From Sphingobacteriales bacterium (GTDB taxonomy: Bacteria > Bacteroidota > Bacteroidia > Chitinophagales > JADIYW01), in contig CP064984.1 of the NCBI GenBank assembly GCA_016699615.1, positions 558,001 through 622,000 of the forward strand: DNA of 64,000 nt. Direction: 5' to 3'. The notes below the pieces were generated by a model that was not told the origin of the DNA, did not search any database, and was given only the letters and a program-made list of their open reading frames with translations. Shown here in pieces: positions 22,201-30,980 of the stretch. The translations under genes were made by a program, and so were the position numbers. Numbering within the stretch: the first letter of the stretch is position 1; every line of letters starts with the position of its first letter.

Positions 22201-24398
22201 TGTGCATGAAAGACATTACCTGAATTAAATACCCCAACTGATGTAAAATCAACTGAAACTGATGCACCTTGACTAGCACTAACACAATATTGAGTTGGGG
22301 AAATTGTATTAGTTATTATTACATTCTCATTCTTACATGTAGAAAAATGAGATCCAAGAAATGTAGATTCACTTTGATCATACTGTAACCATTCTGTGCC
22401 TAGAGTAGGAAACCCAGATGATGGATTTACTCCTATACCCAACTGAACTGTTGGCTTTCTAACTAAAGTTTGCTCTGCAGTTTCAATAGTTCCACTAACC
22501 CATTTCCCACCTGAGGGGTTTTCTCCTATTCTTCCAAATATATCTAATTTTGTAGTATTATATTCTAAAGCAATAGCATCATTTCCATCGAAAGAGAAAC
22601 TTGCTTGTGGGAATGTTTGATTAGCTATGGCTAATATTTCAGCAGATGCACTAGAATTTGCTGCTACCCATGTACCATAAGCTGGAATAGTGCCTGCCAA
22701 ATTAGCAGAATAACTTGATGCAGCACTTCCATTACTATAAATTCTAATATAATAATTAGTTAAGCTAATTGGGTTTGCAGTTGGATTATAAATTTCAATT
22801 GCTTTATCAAAACTCAACCCTTCAATATATTCTGAAATAAATAACTCTTGACAAGGAGCTGCGTTTATAATACCATCTAATGATTGACTAACAGATTTAG
22901 TACATACAAGTGTTGGTGGAGACTGAACAGTAGCAGTCATATTTTCTGTAAATGCACCTATAGTTAAACCAGCTTTCAATCTAATATAAACTGGAATATT
23001 AGTAAATGCTCCTTCAGTGTAGTTAATATCTACAAAATTAGAAAATCCAATATCATCTAATGACACTTCATATCTAGCAGTATTTGACGAAGTAACTCTA
23101 ACGGCTCCTGTACTTGGTGCTAAATTTGTTGCTGAATATTCCCTATATTGACTTGCAGATGGACCAGAACCAATTAGGTAAGTAAAAGTATTTAAAGGTG
23201 GTAATGTTTGTTGTGTGAGACTCGGAGTAAGTGTAGTAAAATTTCCAGATGGTGGAGAAGTTTTTAGATAGCAAGTATCTGAGCCATTATATTCAAAAAT
23301 TTTTATATGATAAATTGAAGTACATGATAATCCGGATATATCAACAGAATCATCACTTCCATTATAGACTACATATTCATTTGTGGCAATAATAGCACCA
23401 CTACCAAATGTAGAACTTGCTGTGTATGCTGTACCACTTGTAGGTGTTCCAGCTACAGCACTTCCAGCTTTTACTACTACAATTCTATTATTGCCACTAC
23501 CACTTGTCCATTTTATTGTTGCTGTTGTACTATTAATATTAGATACAGCTATTGAACTTGCTTGCGTTGTTGGCGGTGTACATATTGGCGAGATAGCTAC
23601 TCTTACATTATCAAAAAATGATGTTTGAGTTGCTGTGGTAGCTGCATTCCAAAATGCACCCATATTTGTTAAAGATATTCCTGTATAAGTAGAATCTACT
23701 GTCGTACCCTGATCTGCTAATAGTGTAGATACAGGATCTAGAAAGGTTGTATTATCTTTTTCTAAAGCTAATCCCCATGTCTTTGTATCAGGAATGAATG
23801 TAACTCTTATGCTAAGATAATGGTTCCCAAAATCTGTATATCCTGACGTATTAGAACTCAATATATCTGTTACAGTTCCTCTAAGACCATTATTAAACTT
23901 AACAAGTCTAATTGGGTCTGTACTACCTGAATTTCCTAAAAGAATTGCATACCCACTCCCATTTGATGCTATATTTGAATTATTTCCTGCAAGTACATAT
24001 GCTACTCCATAGCTACCAGAAGCCATACCTGCTGGATCTGCTCTAATTTGTCGCATATTGAATGTCCATGTAATGACACCTATATTTGAAGCTAGTGTTG
24101 TGTTATATGGGCTTAAAAATGATGTTGTATTTGTGTATGCATAAATCCAACCGTTTGCATTTGTAGTTGCAGACGCATCATTTGTTAGTTCTAATTGTTC
24201 TGGAGATGTATTTCTTCTAGCACCCATATCATCTCCACTTCTTACTATTGTCCATGCGCTAGTTCCGATAGCACCCGAAGTAGTCCAAGTTGCATTTTTA
24301 TTTGTAGAAAAGTGAGCTGAAAATACTATTGTTTGGCTTTTTACATTGTATCGTAAAAAAAATAAGAAAACAAAGAAAAGAATGTAAAATTTCTTCAT
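19218..24398 (-). CDS. Large secreted T9SS cargo protein with fibronectin-III-like and lamin-tail domains
   Basis: A 1726-residue cell-surface or extracellular protein. It has an N-terminal signal peptide (MKKFYILFFVFLFFLRYNVKSQ), a beta-rich region, several FN3-like repeats (SSIAVSNINSTTATIKWTSG; SSGSGNVQLSWANPVCLDE), and a lamin-tail domain near residues 520-640 (LFISEYIEGLSFDKAIEIYN ... SFDGNDAIALEYN ... DIFGRIGENPSGGKW). The end resembles the T9SS type A sorting domain: an FN3-like segment (LPVELLSFTSTCMDNEEVQL) and a final beta-sandwich ending GVYIIQLVNDKFVLAKKIHIE-like. No catalytic motif is apparent, so a structural or adhesive role is likely. An ECF sigma factor gene lies 175 bases upstream on the same strand. 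Confidence 0.88.
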   Translation of the reverse strand: MKKFYILFFVFLFFLRYNVKSQTIVFSAHFSTNKNATWTTSGAIGTSAWTIVRSGDDMGARRNTSPEQLELTNDASATTNANGWIYAYTNTTSFLSPYNTTLASNIGVITWTFNMRQIRADPAGMASGSYGVAYVLAGNNSNIASNGSGYAILLGNSGSTDPIRLVKFNNGLRGTVTDILSSNTSGYTDFGNHYLSIRVTFIPDTKTWGLALEKDNTTFLDPVSTLLADQGTTVDSTYTGISLTNMGAFWNAATTATQTSFFDNVRVAISPICTPPTTQASSIAVSNINSTTATIKWTSGSGNNRIVVVKAGSAVAGTPTSGTAYTASSTFGSGAIIATNEYVVYNGSDDSVDISGLSCTSIYHIKIFEYNGSDTCYLKTSPPSGNFTTLTPSLTQQTLPPLNTFTYLIGSGPSASQYREYSATNLAPSTGAVRVTSSNTARYEVSLDDIGFSNFVDINYTEGAFTNIPVYIRLKAGLTIGAFTENMTATVQSPPTLVCTKSVSQSLDGIINAAPCQELFISEYIEGLSFDKAIEIYNPTANPISLTNYYIRIYSNGSAASSYSANLAGTIPAYGTWVAANSSASAEILAIANQTFPQASFSFDGNDAIALEYNTTKLDIFGRIGENPSGGKWVSGTIETAEQTLVRKPTVQLGIGVNPSSGFPTLGTEWLQYDQSESTFLGSHFSTCKNENVIITNTISPTQYCVSASQGASVSVDFTSVGVFNSGNVFHAQLSNATGSFSSPIIIGSLSLSGTDVGGTINGIIPAATLAGNGYRIRVIATSPSGTLGSYMSPTKILVNVGPENPSVVTANSSGSGNVQLSWANPVCLDEMLVIMCTDAVVSTVPFGDGSNYNVTGSSECLVNACEQVIYKGVGTSITLNGLEDGRTYHFKVFTRMGTLWSSGVSSNATPNGATTIQPGDFAVIGVNANNDPCVSGTGDSIYFVCFKDINTGTVIDITDNGYERCNAGQFGNTEGFYRVTYVGSTIPAGKIITWYFPSSGVPTTLASNWNVTNLGSTSGFNFNSGGDQMFFLQGGVWDNGITNNHDATYTGGRYLFAFNTDLTWSASCSTSPTQRSNLPSQVSCYEQSPSSGVTNYFLYTGDKTVTDKFTWLQRLISTSNWTSYSTGNCAGFNSDINSNFPSRNILIDNTNPVASWTGASSTNWFDCNNWSSFLVPDANVNITIPNTTNKPVISASAPFSDQYHDIAAIKNITIQNGAIVTVEGSADNRLDIYGNLTIDLGGILDADDGSSATDDGTIRISGNWNNNNGTSGFLEGNSKVKFFGGNNQFIDINTGIESFNSIVIEKQRQTYVELSDNISVSNTGVLEFGCGGIIRTNTFKVSVLNPNRTAAIIGFDQPSTNGVYNNDRYVYGNLERNINTIGEYIYPIGDIHTGESYNSLRINIQSGTGMATAKFIAGNPGSINVPITNVVCSGQSKFIEYTGMTGQGWWNMNSSSGTTFTYDIYLHPNILNVNTFPNDNIGGYKNNYRALKATTGTGGGLWPIASGFDGDECIVSNNYYEIIGSGYSGFSDFAPAGGDGRTTALPVELLSFTSTCMDNEEVQLTWITASEVNSDYFVIEKSTDALNFVPLSTIAAQGFSTTNQIYNYSNLSNTTKVYYRLKQYDIDGKEHIFNTIYVDCSDDKSSINMYYAGNNTIKIDAQNKEGEYEFNLFQYDGKNIFSKQLNIETGKQIISIIPSQQLARGVYIIQLVNDKFVLAKKIHIE

Positions 24399-24573
24399 AA
24401 GAAAGTATTATACTTCAAATTTAATTAAAATATTTCTACCTCGTTATAAGTTAGTATTAAGGTTTTTTGTACATTTTATATATGTTTATGCACAAAATCT
24501 GTGTGCAATATACACATTATAAAAAATCAATATGTAATATATTTTGATACTCTAATGTTATTATAAATAGTTT

Positions 24574-25082
24574 TTATGTATAATCGCTTTTTAACAAGTT
24601 AACTAATTCTTTACGTGCGAAAAATATTCTGCTTTTTACTGTTCCTAATGGTAAATTTAGCTTTTCAGAAATTTCTTGGTATTTGTAGCCTTTGTAATGC
24701 ATTAAAAATGGAACTCGTAATTCTACTGATATTTTTTGTAGTGCCTTATTTATGTCTTCCATCATAAATACACGCTCTGCATTATTGGCTACTTGTATTG
24801 ATGAATTTAGTAAATGTAGATTAGGTGTATTATCAGATACTATAATGTTCTTAGATTTTTTCTATAATCATTTATAAAAATATTTTTCATTATAGTATAT
24901 AACCATGCTTTTAAGTTTGTTCCTTCTTGAAACTTGCCATAATTATTTATAGCTTTCATCAAAGTTTCTTGAACTAAATCTTCAGCATCTGTTATATTCT
25001 TTGTCAGCTTTACAGCAAAAGGTTTTAATGTTACATTTGCCTCACTTACACTTTTATTAAACAACTCTGCACTCATATACAT
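24574..25082 (-). CDS. ECF-type RNA polymerase sigma-70 factor, one single-base frame break
   Basis: The first part (start at 25082, MYMSAELFNKSVSEANV; the ATG at 25076 or the farther one at 25127 are alternatives) carries region 2: TDAEDLVQETLMKAI and LKAWLYTIMKNIFINDYR. The second carries region 4: PFLMHYKGYKYQEISEKLNL and LPLGTVKSRIFFARKEL. They are in different frames. Adding one A to the six-A run at 24856-24861 gives DYRKKSKNIIVSDNTPN and one 169-residue protein, the normal length. In the unrepaired reading the protein would stop between regions 2 and 4 and be inactive. The run also forms an in-phase A AAA AAT heptamer. No anti-sigma gene is adjacent; the T9SS cargo gene is downstream. 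Confidence 0.88.
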
Positions 25083-25173
25083 ATTTTTTAGTATATCAAA
25101 GTTAGTGCTATATTTTAAGACTTGCAATTAAATATTGTTAAAATGCAAGTCTAGATTATAAATTTATTTTTTC

Positions 25174-26706
25174 TTAGAAAAACGACTTTTTGAATACAAT
25201 AAAATCAGTGTATTGAATACCATCTGCATTAGAAATAGTGATTAAATAAGAACCTTCATCTAGTGAATTTCCTTTTAAATTGATAGTTGATTCTCCCGCT
25301 AATATTGCGAATTGTACATCAGCAACTTTTGTACCTGCAATATTAAACAACTCAATATATAAATTTTGAGCTTTAGGACTTGAGACAAAAATCTCTAAAT
25401 CTTCATAAATAGTAATTGACTTTTCTGGAATATCTATTTTAAATGGAAACTCAGAATAATATTCGTTGTTTGTGTTAGTATTTGTATTTGTTGTGGTATT
25501 TGAATTACTAATATTTGGATATAGTCCATTTCTTAAGTTTGGTATAGATTTATTGTTTGTATTAGTAACTGTAATTGGTTGTTGAGAACCATCGCAAGCT
25601 CTGAATCCTTTTGTTTTTGGGCAAGTTTGCTTTGCTGTATATGGAAATTCTGGCAATGATGTAACTGTTACTTCTAAACTTTTAGATGCATTTCCATTAA
25701 TTACATTATTTAAGAAATCTGTACTTGCATCTAAAACATACAACATACCTTTAGATATTTTGGTATTTGCAGCATCTTGCTTACTCATAAAATCATGATC
25801 GAAATTGCACAATGTGTGTAATTCGTAATAATTATTTTGTTTCTTTAAATTTTCTGTAATTACATCTGGTCCATAAGTTTTAGGAAAATTTGGACATGCT
25901 ACCATCTTGCCTTCTCTACCATAAGGTACAGCAAAATCACAACTACCATGAAAGAATGCAGTTGGTATATTTCTATAATTTGAATTATCCATAGTATGTG
26001 CACCAGCAATACTAATGATACCTGCTACTTGTGTAGACGCATCATCAGTTGGCATTGCACCCAATCTATTCTTTCTATCAGCATTGAACATACTTGCATC
26101 ATCACCTAAATGTGTTAAAGCCAATATTGCACCAGCACTATAGCCTAATACAAATATGGCATTTGGATCTATTTTTAAGTCGTCTGCGTTTGTTTTTAAA
26201 TATTTCACTAAGTTTCTAGAATCTTGAAATGCTCTATACATAGCATCTTTGTAATCTTCTTCTTTGGTAGAGAAACAAGCATCAATAATATCTGATTGTC
26301 CTTTTCCTTTATAATTCCATCCTAATCTATATGATGCTGTAATTACTGTAAATCCTCTTTTGTTGTAATAATCTGCTAATTGTTTGTTGATAGCACTATT
26401 TCTGCCTCCTGGAGGAAAAAAACCACCACCATGATATAAAATAATTGCTGGTCTTCTTACGTTGTTTCCATTGTCATTTGCAGTGCCTGGATAATAAAGG
26501 TCTGCTTGTAATGCTTGGTCAACTCCTTTAAAATTTTTGGCTACAGAATAAGTAATTAATCTTGTATAAGATGTATTGTAATACTCTTTTTTGAAATACA
26601 TTGCATTGTTGTCTTGAGCATTAACGTACTCAGATATTGCAATTAAGATTAGAAATAAAAAAAATATTTTATTTACAAAGGATAAGTCTGGAAGATATTT
26701 TCTCAT
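25174..26706 (-). CDS. Secreted alpha/beta-hydrolase (carboxylesterase-like) with T9SS C-terminal sorting domain
   Basis: The ATG at 26706 gives MRKYLPDLSF and a signal peptide ending near VNAQ (residues 27-31); codons upstream of it to 26739 look like leader. The hydrolase domain has the oxyanion motif YHGGGF (91-96) and the nucleophile GYSAG (Ser190); FFHGSCDFAVPYG provides the Asp region and LHTLCNFDHDFM the His. This pattern is that of BD-FAE/HSL-like carboxylesterases. An Asn/Thr-rich linker (TNTNTNTNNE) leads to a C-terminal beta-sandwich with FPFKIDIPEKSITIYEDLEI and DEGSYLITISNADG, typical of T9SS type A sorting domains. Probably surface-exposed or released; substrate unknown. Divergent from the acyl-CoA dehydrogenase gene. 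Confidence 0.88.
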   Translation of the reverse strand: MRKYLPDLSFVNKIFFLFLILIAISEYVNAQDNNAMYFKKEYYNTSYTRLITYSVAKNFKGVDQALQADLYYPGTANDNGNNVRRPAIILYHGGGFFPPGGRNSAINKQLADYYNKRGFTVITASYRLGWNYKGKGQSDIIDACFSTKEEDYKDAMYRAFQDSRNLVKYLKTNADDLKIDPNAIFVLGYSAGAILALTHLGDDASMFNADRKNRLGAMPTDDASTQVAGIISIAGAHTMDNSNYRNIPTAFFHGSCDFAVPYGREGKMVACPNFPKTYGPDVITENLKKQNNYYELHTLCNFDHDFMSKQDAANTKISKGMLYVLDASTDFLNNVINGNASKSLEVTVTSLPEFPYTAKQTCPKTKGFRACDGSQQPITVTNTNNKSIPNLRNGLYPNISNSNTTTNTNTNTNNEYYSEFPFKIDIPEKSITIYEDLEIFVSSPKAQNLYIELFNIAGTKVADVQFAILAGESTINLKGNSLDEGSYLITISNADGIQYTDFIVFKKSFF

Positions 26707-26775
26707 AGTGAAGTGCTTTAATGATATAATTTTATACATTTATAACAAATTATCTGCCAAAATAAAAAAAATTAT

Positions 26776-28300
26776 ATGAAATCTCTATTTTTTAACGAAG
26801 AACACGAATTATTTAGGAATTCTGTAAAGCAATTTGTGGAAAAGGAAATCATGCCTTATGCCAATCAATGGGAAAAGGATAAGAAAATTGATAGAGCATT
26901 ATTTCAAAAATTAGGCGAACAAGGATTTTTAGGTATTAATCATGATGAAAAATTTGGTGGTACACAAGCAGATATTTTTTACACAATTGCATACTTAGAA
27001 GAATTGGCTAAGTGTGGCTACGCTGGTGTTTGTGCTGCAGTATCTGTACATCAATACATGGCAACAAACCACTTAGCTGAAGCTGGCTCTGACGAATTAA
27101 AAGAGCGATTTTTAAGACCATCCATTGAAGGAAAGAAAGTAGGTGCCATTGCAATTACTGAGCCTTTTGGTGGTTCTGATGTTCAGGCAATAAAAACTAC
27201 AGCAGTAAAACAAGGTAATAACTATATTATCAATGGTTCTAAGACATTTATTACAAACGGACATTATGCAGATTTTGTGGTGGTAGCATGTAAAACTGAT
27301 AATAATGCAGGCATTAATGGTATGAGTTTAATTGTAATAGAAAGAGGCACAGCTGGTTTTAGCTCTACATCATTAGATAAAATTGGTTGGCATTCTTCAG
27401 ATACTGGCGAATTAGCTTTTGATAATGTAATTGTACCACAAAGTAATTTGGTAGGCAAAGAAGGCATGGCATTTTTTTATATTATGGAAAGTTTTCAAGT
27501 AGAAAGGTTAGTTGCTGCCATTCTTGGTGTTGGTGGTGCTGATGCTTGTTTAGAGCAAACATTAAAATATATGAATGAACGCGAAGCATTTGGAAAACCG
27601 ATAAAGAAATTTCAAGTATTAAGACATGAAATTGTACAACTATATACTGAACTTGAAGCTGGGCGACAACTAACCTACCATACTGCTTGGCAAATGCAAA
27701 ATGGCATAGTGCCTGTGAAAGAATGTACCATGGCAAAAATGTACATGACAGAACTTAGTAATAAAATTGTAGATAAATGTTTGCAAATGTATGGTGGCTA
27801 TGGCTACATGGAAGATTTTCCAATTGCAAGAGCTTATAGAGATGCGCGTGTAGGCACAATAGTTGGTGGCACTACACAAATTATGAAAGAAATTTTAGCA
27901 AAAATAATTATTGATGATATTAGATACAAAAAAATATATCAAGAAGACGTTGTAGAAAATTCTAAGCCTTGGGGCAATCCACAAACTGCAAAAGAAATTA
28001 TTTATTCTATTCCATTAAGAATAAAAAAAGATAAAGCACACGAATTATTCTACCATTTTTAATTTTGATATTAGTGGCAATAATGGTGGACAATATCATG
28101 TTATAATTGAAAATGGAAATGCCACAGTAAGTGAACAACTACATGCTAATGCAACATGTACAATAACTGCTGATGACGAAACATATGCAAATGTAGAATT
28201 GGGAAAACTTGACCCTACTGCAGCTTTTATGGCTGGACAAATAAAAGTAGATAACTTGCAAGCTATGATGCAATTTTCTAAGATGTTTAATAGAATTTAG
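26776..28300 (+). CDS. Acyl-CoA dehydrogenase joined to a C-terminal SCP2 (sterol-carrier) domain, one frame break
   Basis: The N-terminal ~385 residues are a complete FAD acyl-CoA dehydrogenase: ITEPFGGSDVQ, GSKTFITNG, NEREAFGKPI, MYGGYGYMEDFPIAR. The usual catalytic Glu in EGTxxI is replaced (VGGTTQIMKEIL), as in LCAD/IVD types, where a Glu on an earlier helix serves; VERLV near residue 247 provides one. The frame then ends at 28062 (FYHF-stop), but removing one T from the five-T run at 28056-28060 continues into FDISGNNGGQYHVIIENG and GQIKVDNLQAMMQFSKMF, a clear SCP2 lipid-binding domain. Repaired length is 507 residues. The domain could present lipid-like acyl substrates to the enzyme; that is inference. 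Confidence 0.88.
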
Positions 28301-28489
28301 ACAATGTAGCAATATATCGATTAAATAATTTAGCAATATACTAATTAAAAAAACACAAATATTAATGGACTTATTTATCATAGAAGTCAATAAATGAAAT
28401 TAGATTCAACATCTATTATGATAATTTAATAATTTTTCTGCAAGATATTGCTTACTTTCGTTTTTATTTTAATGAATTAAAATTCTATT

Positions 28490-28855
28490 GTGCCGTATAA
28501 AGAAAAAGAAATAGAGAAACTGTATTATAGCATTGGCGAAGTAGCTGATATGCTAAATGTAAACAAATCATTGCTTAGATTTTGGGAAAAAGAATTTCCA
28601 TCATTAAGACCAAAAAAAGCATCGAAAGGAAATAGATTGTACACCAAAACTGACATTGAACTGATAAAGAAAATACAAGTATTGGTAAAAGAAAAAGGAT
28701 TTACAATTGATGGCGCGAAAAAACAATTAAAAGAGAAGCAAGAAATCGTCATCAACAACAATATATATGTACAATCAGATATTAATAAAGATGAGATTAT
28801 TGCAGAACTAACTAAAGTAAAATCTGCGTTGATTGGATTAGCTAATAAATTATAA
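28490..28855 (+). CDS. MerR-family transcriptional regulator
   Basis: A 121-residue protein, GTG start, opening MPYKEKEIEKLYYSIGEVAD as in the common Bacteroidota MerR-like protein. The winged helix-turn-helix is IGEVADMLNVNKSLLRFWEKEFPSLRPKK (residues 15-43), followed by the second wing GNRLYTKTDIELIKKI. The C-terminal part is a helix for dimerisation with no effector domain and no Cys cluster, so it is unlikely to sense metals. It starts 189 bases after the acyl-CoA dehydrogenase-SCP2 gene and is followed after 3 bases by a lipoprotein gene. Target genes unknown. Confidence 0.88.
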   Translation: MPYKEKEIEKLYYSIGEVADMLNVNKSLLRFWEKEFPSLRPKKASKGNRLYTKTDIELIKKIQVLVKEKGFTIDGAKKQLKEKQEIVINNNIYVQSDINKDEIIAELTKVKSALIGLANKL

Positions 28856-28858
28856 TAC

Positions 28859-29394
28859 ATGAAAAAATATTATATTATATTATTAGTTATATTATTTACA
28901 TCATGTAGAAATGAGAATAATATAGAAATAAGCAATCCGACAATTTATTTTAATGAGTTAATTACCAAAGAAAAGAATGCAATTTTTAAAAATATAAATT
29001 TTGATTTTACTTTAGATGATGTAAAAAAGACAGAAAATGCACAGTTGTACGAAGCTACAGCAGAGCATTTATTTTATAGTTACAATTTCCCAAAAGACAG
29101 CTCGCAATTTATTGAATACACAGATATAAAATATTTTTTGATGAAGATAATATTTTGAAGATAATTACTGCTACTGTGTATTTGAATGATAGTATTCAAG
29201 AAGCTAAATTACTAGAAAATCTAAAAGAATATTATACAATTAAGTATGGCGACACGAAAGTTGATGACTATAGTTATGATAACTGGGAAGCTACTGCTGA
29301 TAGTAAAAATAAAAAAGGAAAATATTACTACAATATTGCCATCAAAAAATTAGAAAATGAGTATGGCGTAACAATTGAGTTATTAAGATTATAA
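28859..29394 (+). CDS. Hypothetical lipoprotein, one single-base frame break
   Basis: The start MKKYYIILLVILFTSCRNEN is a lipoprotein signal peptide with lipobox Cys16. The first frame ends in FLMKIIF; the second frame continues ITATVYLNDSIQEAKLLENL to the stop at 29394. Adding one T to the six-T run at 29134-29139 gives DIKYFFDEDNILKIITATVY and a 178-residue protein. The run is also an in-phase T TTT TTG slippery heptamer. No domain recognised; the second half, with LKEYYTIKYGDTKVDD and NWEATADSKNKKG, looks like a small alpha/beta domain. It lies 3 bases after the MerR gene and one base before the hemD stop on the other strand. Function unknown. Confidence 0.7.
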
Positions 29395-29395
29395 T

Positions 29396-30975
29396 CTACA
29401 AACTCATGATTTCATCTACCAAACAATAATTGTATGGTGCGTAAGCTACTTGATGTTGCACTGCAAATTCACTCAAAACTTCTGATGTAGTTTTGCCTAT
29501 TGAAATTACTTTTTGCGTTGCATCTATTTGATGTGTAGAAAAATATGCTCTCACATTCATTGGACTTGTAAATACTAAAATTGCTGCGTCTGATTTGGGT
29601 ACATTTTCAATCATAGCATTTTCGTACACTGCAAGATTTTCAATATTTATTTTTTTATTTGTAAAGTGTCTTTGTACTTGGTACAATGACTGAGTTGCAC
29701 ATGGAAATAAAACATGTACATTATTGTCAATTATATTTTCGAACAGTTTTGCTGTAGTTCTGCCCAAACCATCGCCAACAAAATCTGCTTGAATTTGATA
29801 TTTATTCAAATGTGCTGCTGTACCTAAACCAAGTACTGCAATTTTTGTATTTTTTAGTATTGATTGGTCTATTTTTTGAATAAAGAAATCAATAGCATGT
29901 TTGCTAGAAAAGAAAATCCAATCTAAATTTTTTATTTTTTCAGTTGAAAAATCTACTGCATTGAATTGCAATAACGATTGTGCTTGCACCGAATAATGAT
30001 GTGCATTTAAAGTATTTTCAAGGTAATCATCTTCAATACTATTGCGTGAAATAAATACAGATTTTCCAGTATGTTGCTTAATCTTATCTACTATATTTTT
30101 TATATCTATTTCTTGTGTATGATTAAATTTAAAATGCATTCTTATCGGAATTTCATTCCATGCTTTTGCATAGCTTATCCAAATATGAATTTGATTATCT
30201 TCTTGTTTTGTAAAAATACCCAATGGAATCTGGCATCCACCATCAAATGCGTTTAAAATTTTACGTTCTATTCCAGAAATTTCTGCATCATTTGCATCAT
30301 TCAATAATGTGCAAATTTGTTGCATATTTTCATCGTTTTCTCTAATTTGATAAGCCAAAATACCTTGTTGATTGCTGGAACAAACATTGGTGAAACTAAA
30401 GGAAATACAAAAAAATCATCTGTACAAATTTCTAATCTATCAATGCCTGCTTGTGCTAATACAATAGCATCAAATTCGCCTTTCCTTAGCTTTTCAATTC
30501 GAGTAGGTACATTGCCTCTTATATCTTTAATTTCAATATCATTTCTATAGGCTAATAGTTGTGCTTTTCTTCTTGAGCTTGATGTGCCAACTATTGCATT
30601 ATTTTGCAAAGAAAGTGTTTTGCTGATATCTACTTTTTGTTTATTTATCAATAAAACATCAAAAGGATTGGCTCTTTTTGAATATGCTGCGATTGTTAAT
30701 CCTAATGGAAATTGCGTTGGTAAATCTTTGCAAGAATGTACTGCTAAATCTATTTCTTGTGCTAATAATGCTTCTTCAAGTTCTTTGGTAAAAAAACCTT
30801 TTCCTTCTAATTTATCAAAACTTGTGTTCCAAGTTTGCGAAGCATCACCTTTTGTTTGTATAATTTTTATCTCAGATGTGATATTATTTTGTGCCAATAA
30901 ATTTTGAGTGTAATTTGCTTGCCAAAGTGCAAGTTTACTACCTCTTGTTCCAATAATTACTGTTGATTTTTGCAA
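29396..30975 (-). CDS. hemC: Hydroxymethylbilane synthase / uroporphyrinogen-III synthase fusion (HemC-HemD), one frame break
   Basis: Two consecutive heme steps: HemC polymerises four porphobilinogens, HemD closes the ring. HemC begins MQKSTVIIGTRGSKLALWQA and shows KDLPTQ and GTSSSRRKAQLL; its frame is lost after FVFPLVSPMFVPAIN. Adding one base near 30364-30372 (CC read as C) gives PAINQGILAYQIREND, and the frame then runs through the cofactor-binding Cys (AFDGGCQIPLG) straight into HemD (KSVFISRNSIEDDYLENTLN, FTSPMNVRAYF, SIGKTTSEVL) with no stop. Repaired length is 526 residues. It starts 5 bases after hemA, so hemA-hemCD is an operon. Confidence 0.9.
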
Positions 30976-30980
30976 AACAA

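Noticed and set aside
20220..23628. Several plus-strand frames inside the 1726-residue T9SS cargo gene
   Set aside because: They are antisense shadows of a continuous minus-strand gene with signal peptide, lamin-tail and sorting domains.
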